DNA of 6,011 bases. Origin: Opitutia bacterium (GTDB taxonomy: Bacteria > Verrucomicrobiota > Verrucomicrobiia > Opitutales > UBA953). Of this stretch, positions 5,819 through 6,011 are shown piece after piece; within the stretch, counting starts at the first letter, position 1, and every line of letters starts with the position of its first letter. Below the pieces are notes generated by a model. The model was not told the DNA's origin. It saw only the letters and a list, made by a program, of their open reading frames with translations, and ran no database searches. The DNA lies in assembly GCA_021204635.1 (NCBI GenBank), contig JAJPZB010000180.1, positions 1-6,011 on the forward strand, written 5' to 3'. The position numbers and the translations under genes are program-made.

Positions 5819-5963
5819 TGGCGGCGGGTTAGTGGCGAGGGATTGTGGCGGCCGGGTTGGTGGTGGAAATTGAGTCGGTGGTGAGGATTGGGTTGGTGGT
5901 GGAAGTTTGGCTTGGTGGTGGCGAGAATGATGGTTTGTTGCGAGGGGTTGGTGGTAGCAACAA
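5815..5963 (+). repeat. G-rich repeat tract overlapping and following the recD2 stop
   Basis: This is the same repeat family as the left flank, now with the G-rich strand on the plus strand. 5815-5837 matches the reverse complement of 114-136 at 22 of 23 positions and contains the recD2 TAG. TGGGTTGGTGGTG occurs exactly at 5889-5901, with variants at 5854-5866, 5910-5921 and 5944-5956. Each full unit has four GG runs separated by one to three bases. No ORF or T-tailed terminator is seen; recD2 mRNA would read into it. Confidence 0.85.
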
Positions 5964-5965
5964 TC

Positions 5966-5984
5966 TCGCGCATGCAATGCGCGA
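5966..5984. repeat. Hairpin A, copy 2 (TCGCGCAT-GCA-ATGCGCGA)
   Basis: It has the same 8-bp arms as the copy at 452-469, with loop GCA in place of TT. It is followed two bases later by hairpin B, exactly as in the left copy. Confidence 0.85.
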
Positions 5985-5986
5985 TT

Positions 5987-6011
5987 CTCCCGCTAAGTTA
6001 GCGGGAGGGGA
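5987..6011 (+). repeat. Hairpin B, copy 3, running to the window end
   Basis: The palindrome at 5987-6007 (CTCCCGCTAA, G, TTAGCGGGAG) is identical to 472-492, and the following GGGA matches as well. The match continues to the last base of the window, so the module probably extends beyond it and may include hairpin C. Confidence 0.9.

Overview
The window holds four complete protein genes in two divergent transcription units, flanked on both sides by gene-free DNA built from a short, degenerate, strand-asymmetric repeat and small perfect hairpins. All four proteins are bacterial housekeeping types. The DXS thiamine-diphosphate motif (GDAAITNG instead of GDGAITAG) and the general look of the RecD-like helicase remind me of the PVC group, in particular Verrucomicrobiota/Opitutae. 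That is recollection, not a search result, so I hold the taxonomy at moderate to low confidence. The DNA is GC-rich by eye, with many A/T homopolymer runs in the genes.

Layout: 1-643 has no credible gene. It contains a 55-bp inverted repeat (1-55 against 469-523), hairpins, and many copies of a C-rich 13-mer, CACCACCAACCCA. On the minus strand the 13-mer reads TGGGTTGGTGGTG. From 3314 leftwards runs a compact minus-strand operon: a small FMN nitroreductase (3314-2796), xseB (exonuclease VII small subunit, 2793-2557) and dxs (1-deoxy-D-xylulose-5-phosphate synthase, 2545-644), with gaps of 2 and 11 bases. A 143-bp divergent intergenic region (3315-3457) carries two inverted repeats, each with a homopolymer T tract facing outward. 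From 3458 rightwards is a RecD2-type DNA helicase ending at 5818. From 5815 to the window end the flanking repeat family reappears in the opposite orientation and finishes in the same hairpins.

How the genes work together: dxs makes the first dedicated intermediate of the MEP isoprenoid pathway. xseB encodes a nuclease subunit, and xseB next to dxs is a familiar bacterial arrangement (in many Proteobacteria ispA lies between them, which it does not here). RecD2 is a 5'-3' helicase of DNA maintenance. The nitroreductase role is unknown; it may be a redox enzyme that simply shares the operon.

The most unusual content is the flanking repeat system. On both sides the G-rich strand is the sense strand of the gene that ends there, so both the dxs and recD2 transcripts would run straight into GGGTTGGTGGTGG-type RNA. 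Each such unit contains four GG runs and could in principle form a two-tetrad G-quadruplex. The recD2 stop codon lies inside the repeat. Hairpin modules with conserved stems or conserved cores are interspersed. This looks like a mosaic intergenic repeat family not obviously matching REP, CRISPR or insertion-sequence architecture, and it is the best candidate here for something undescribed.
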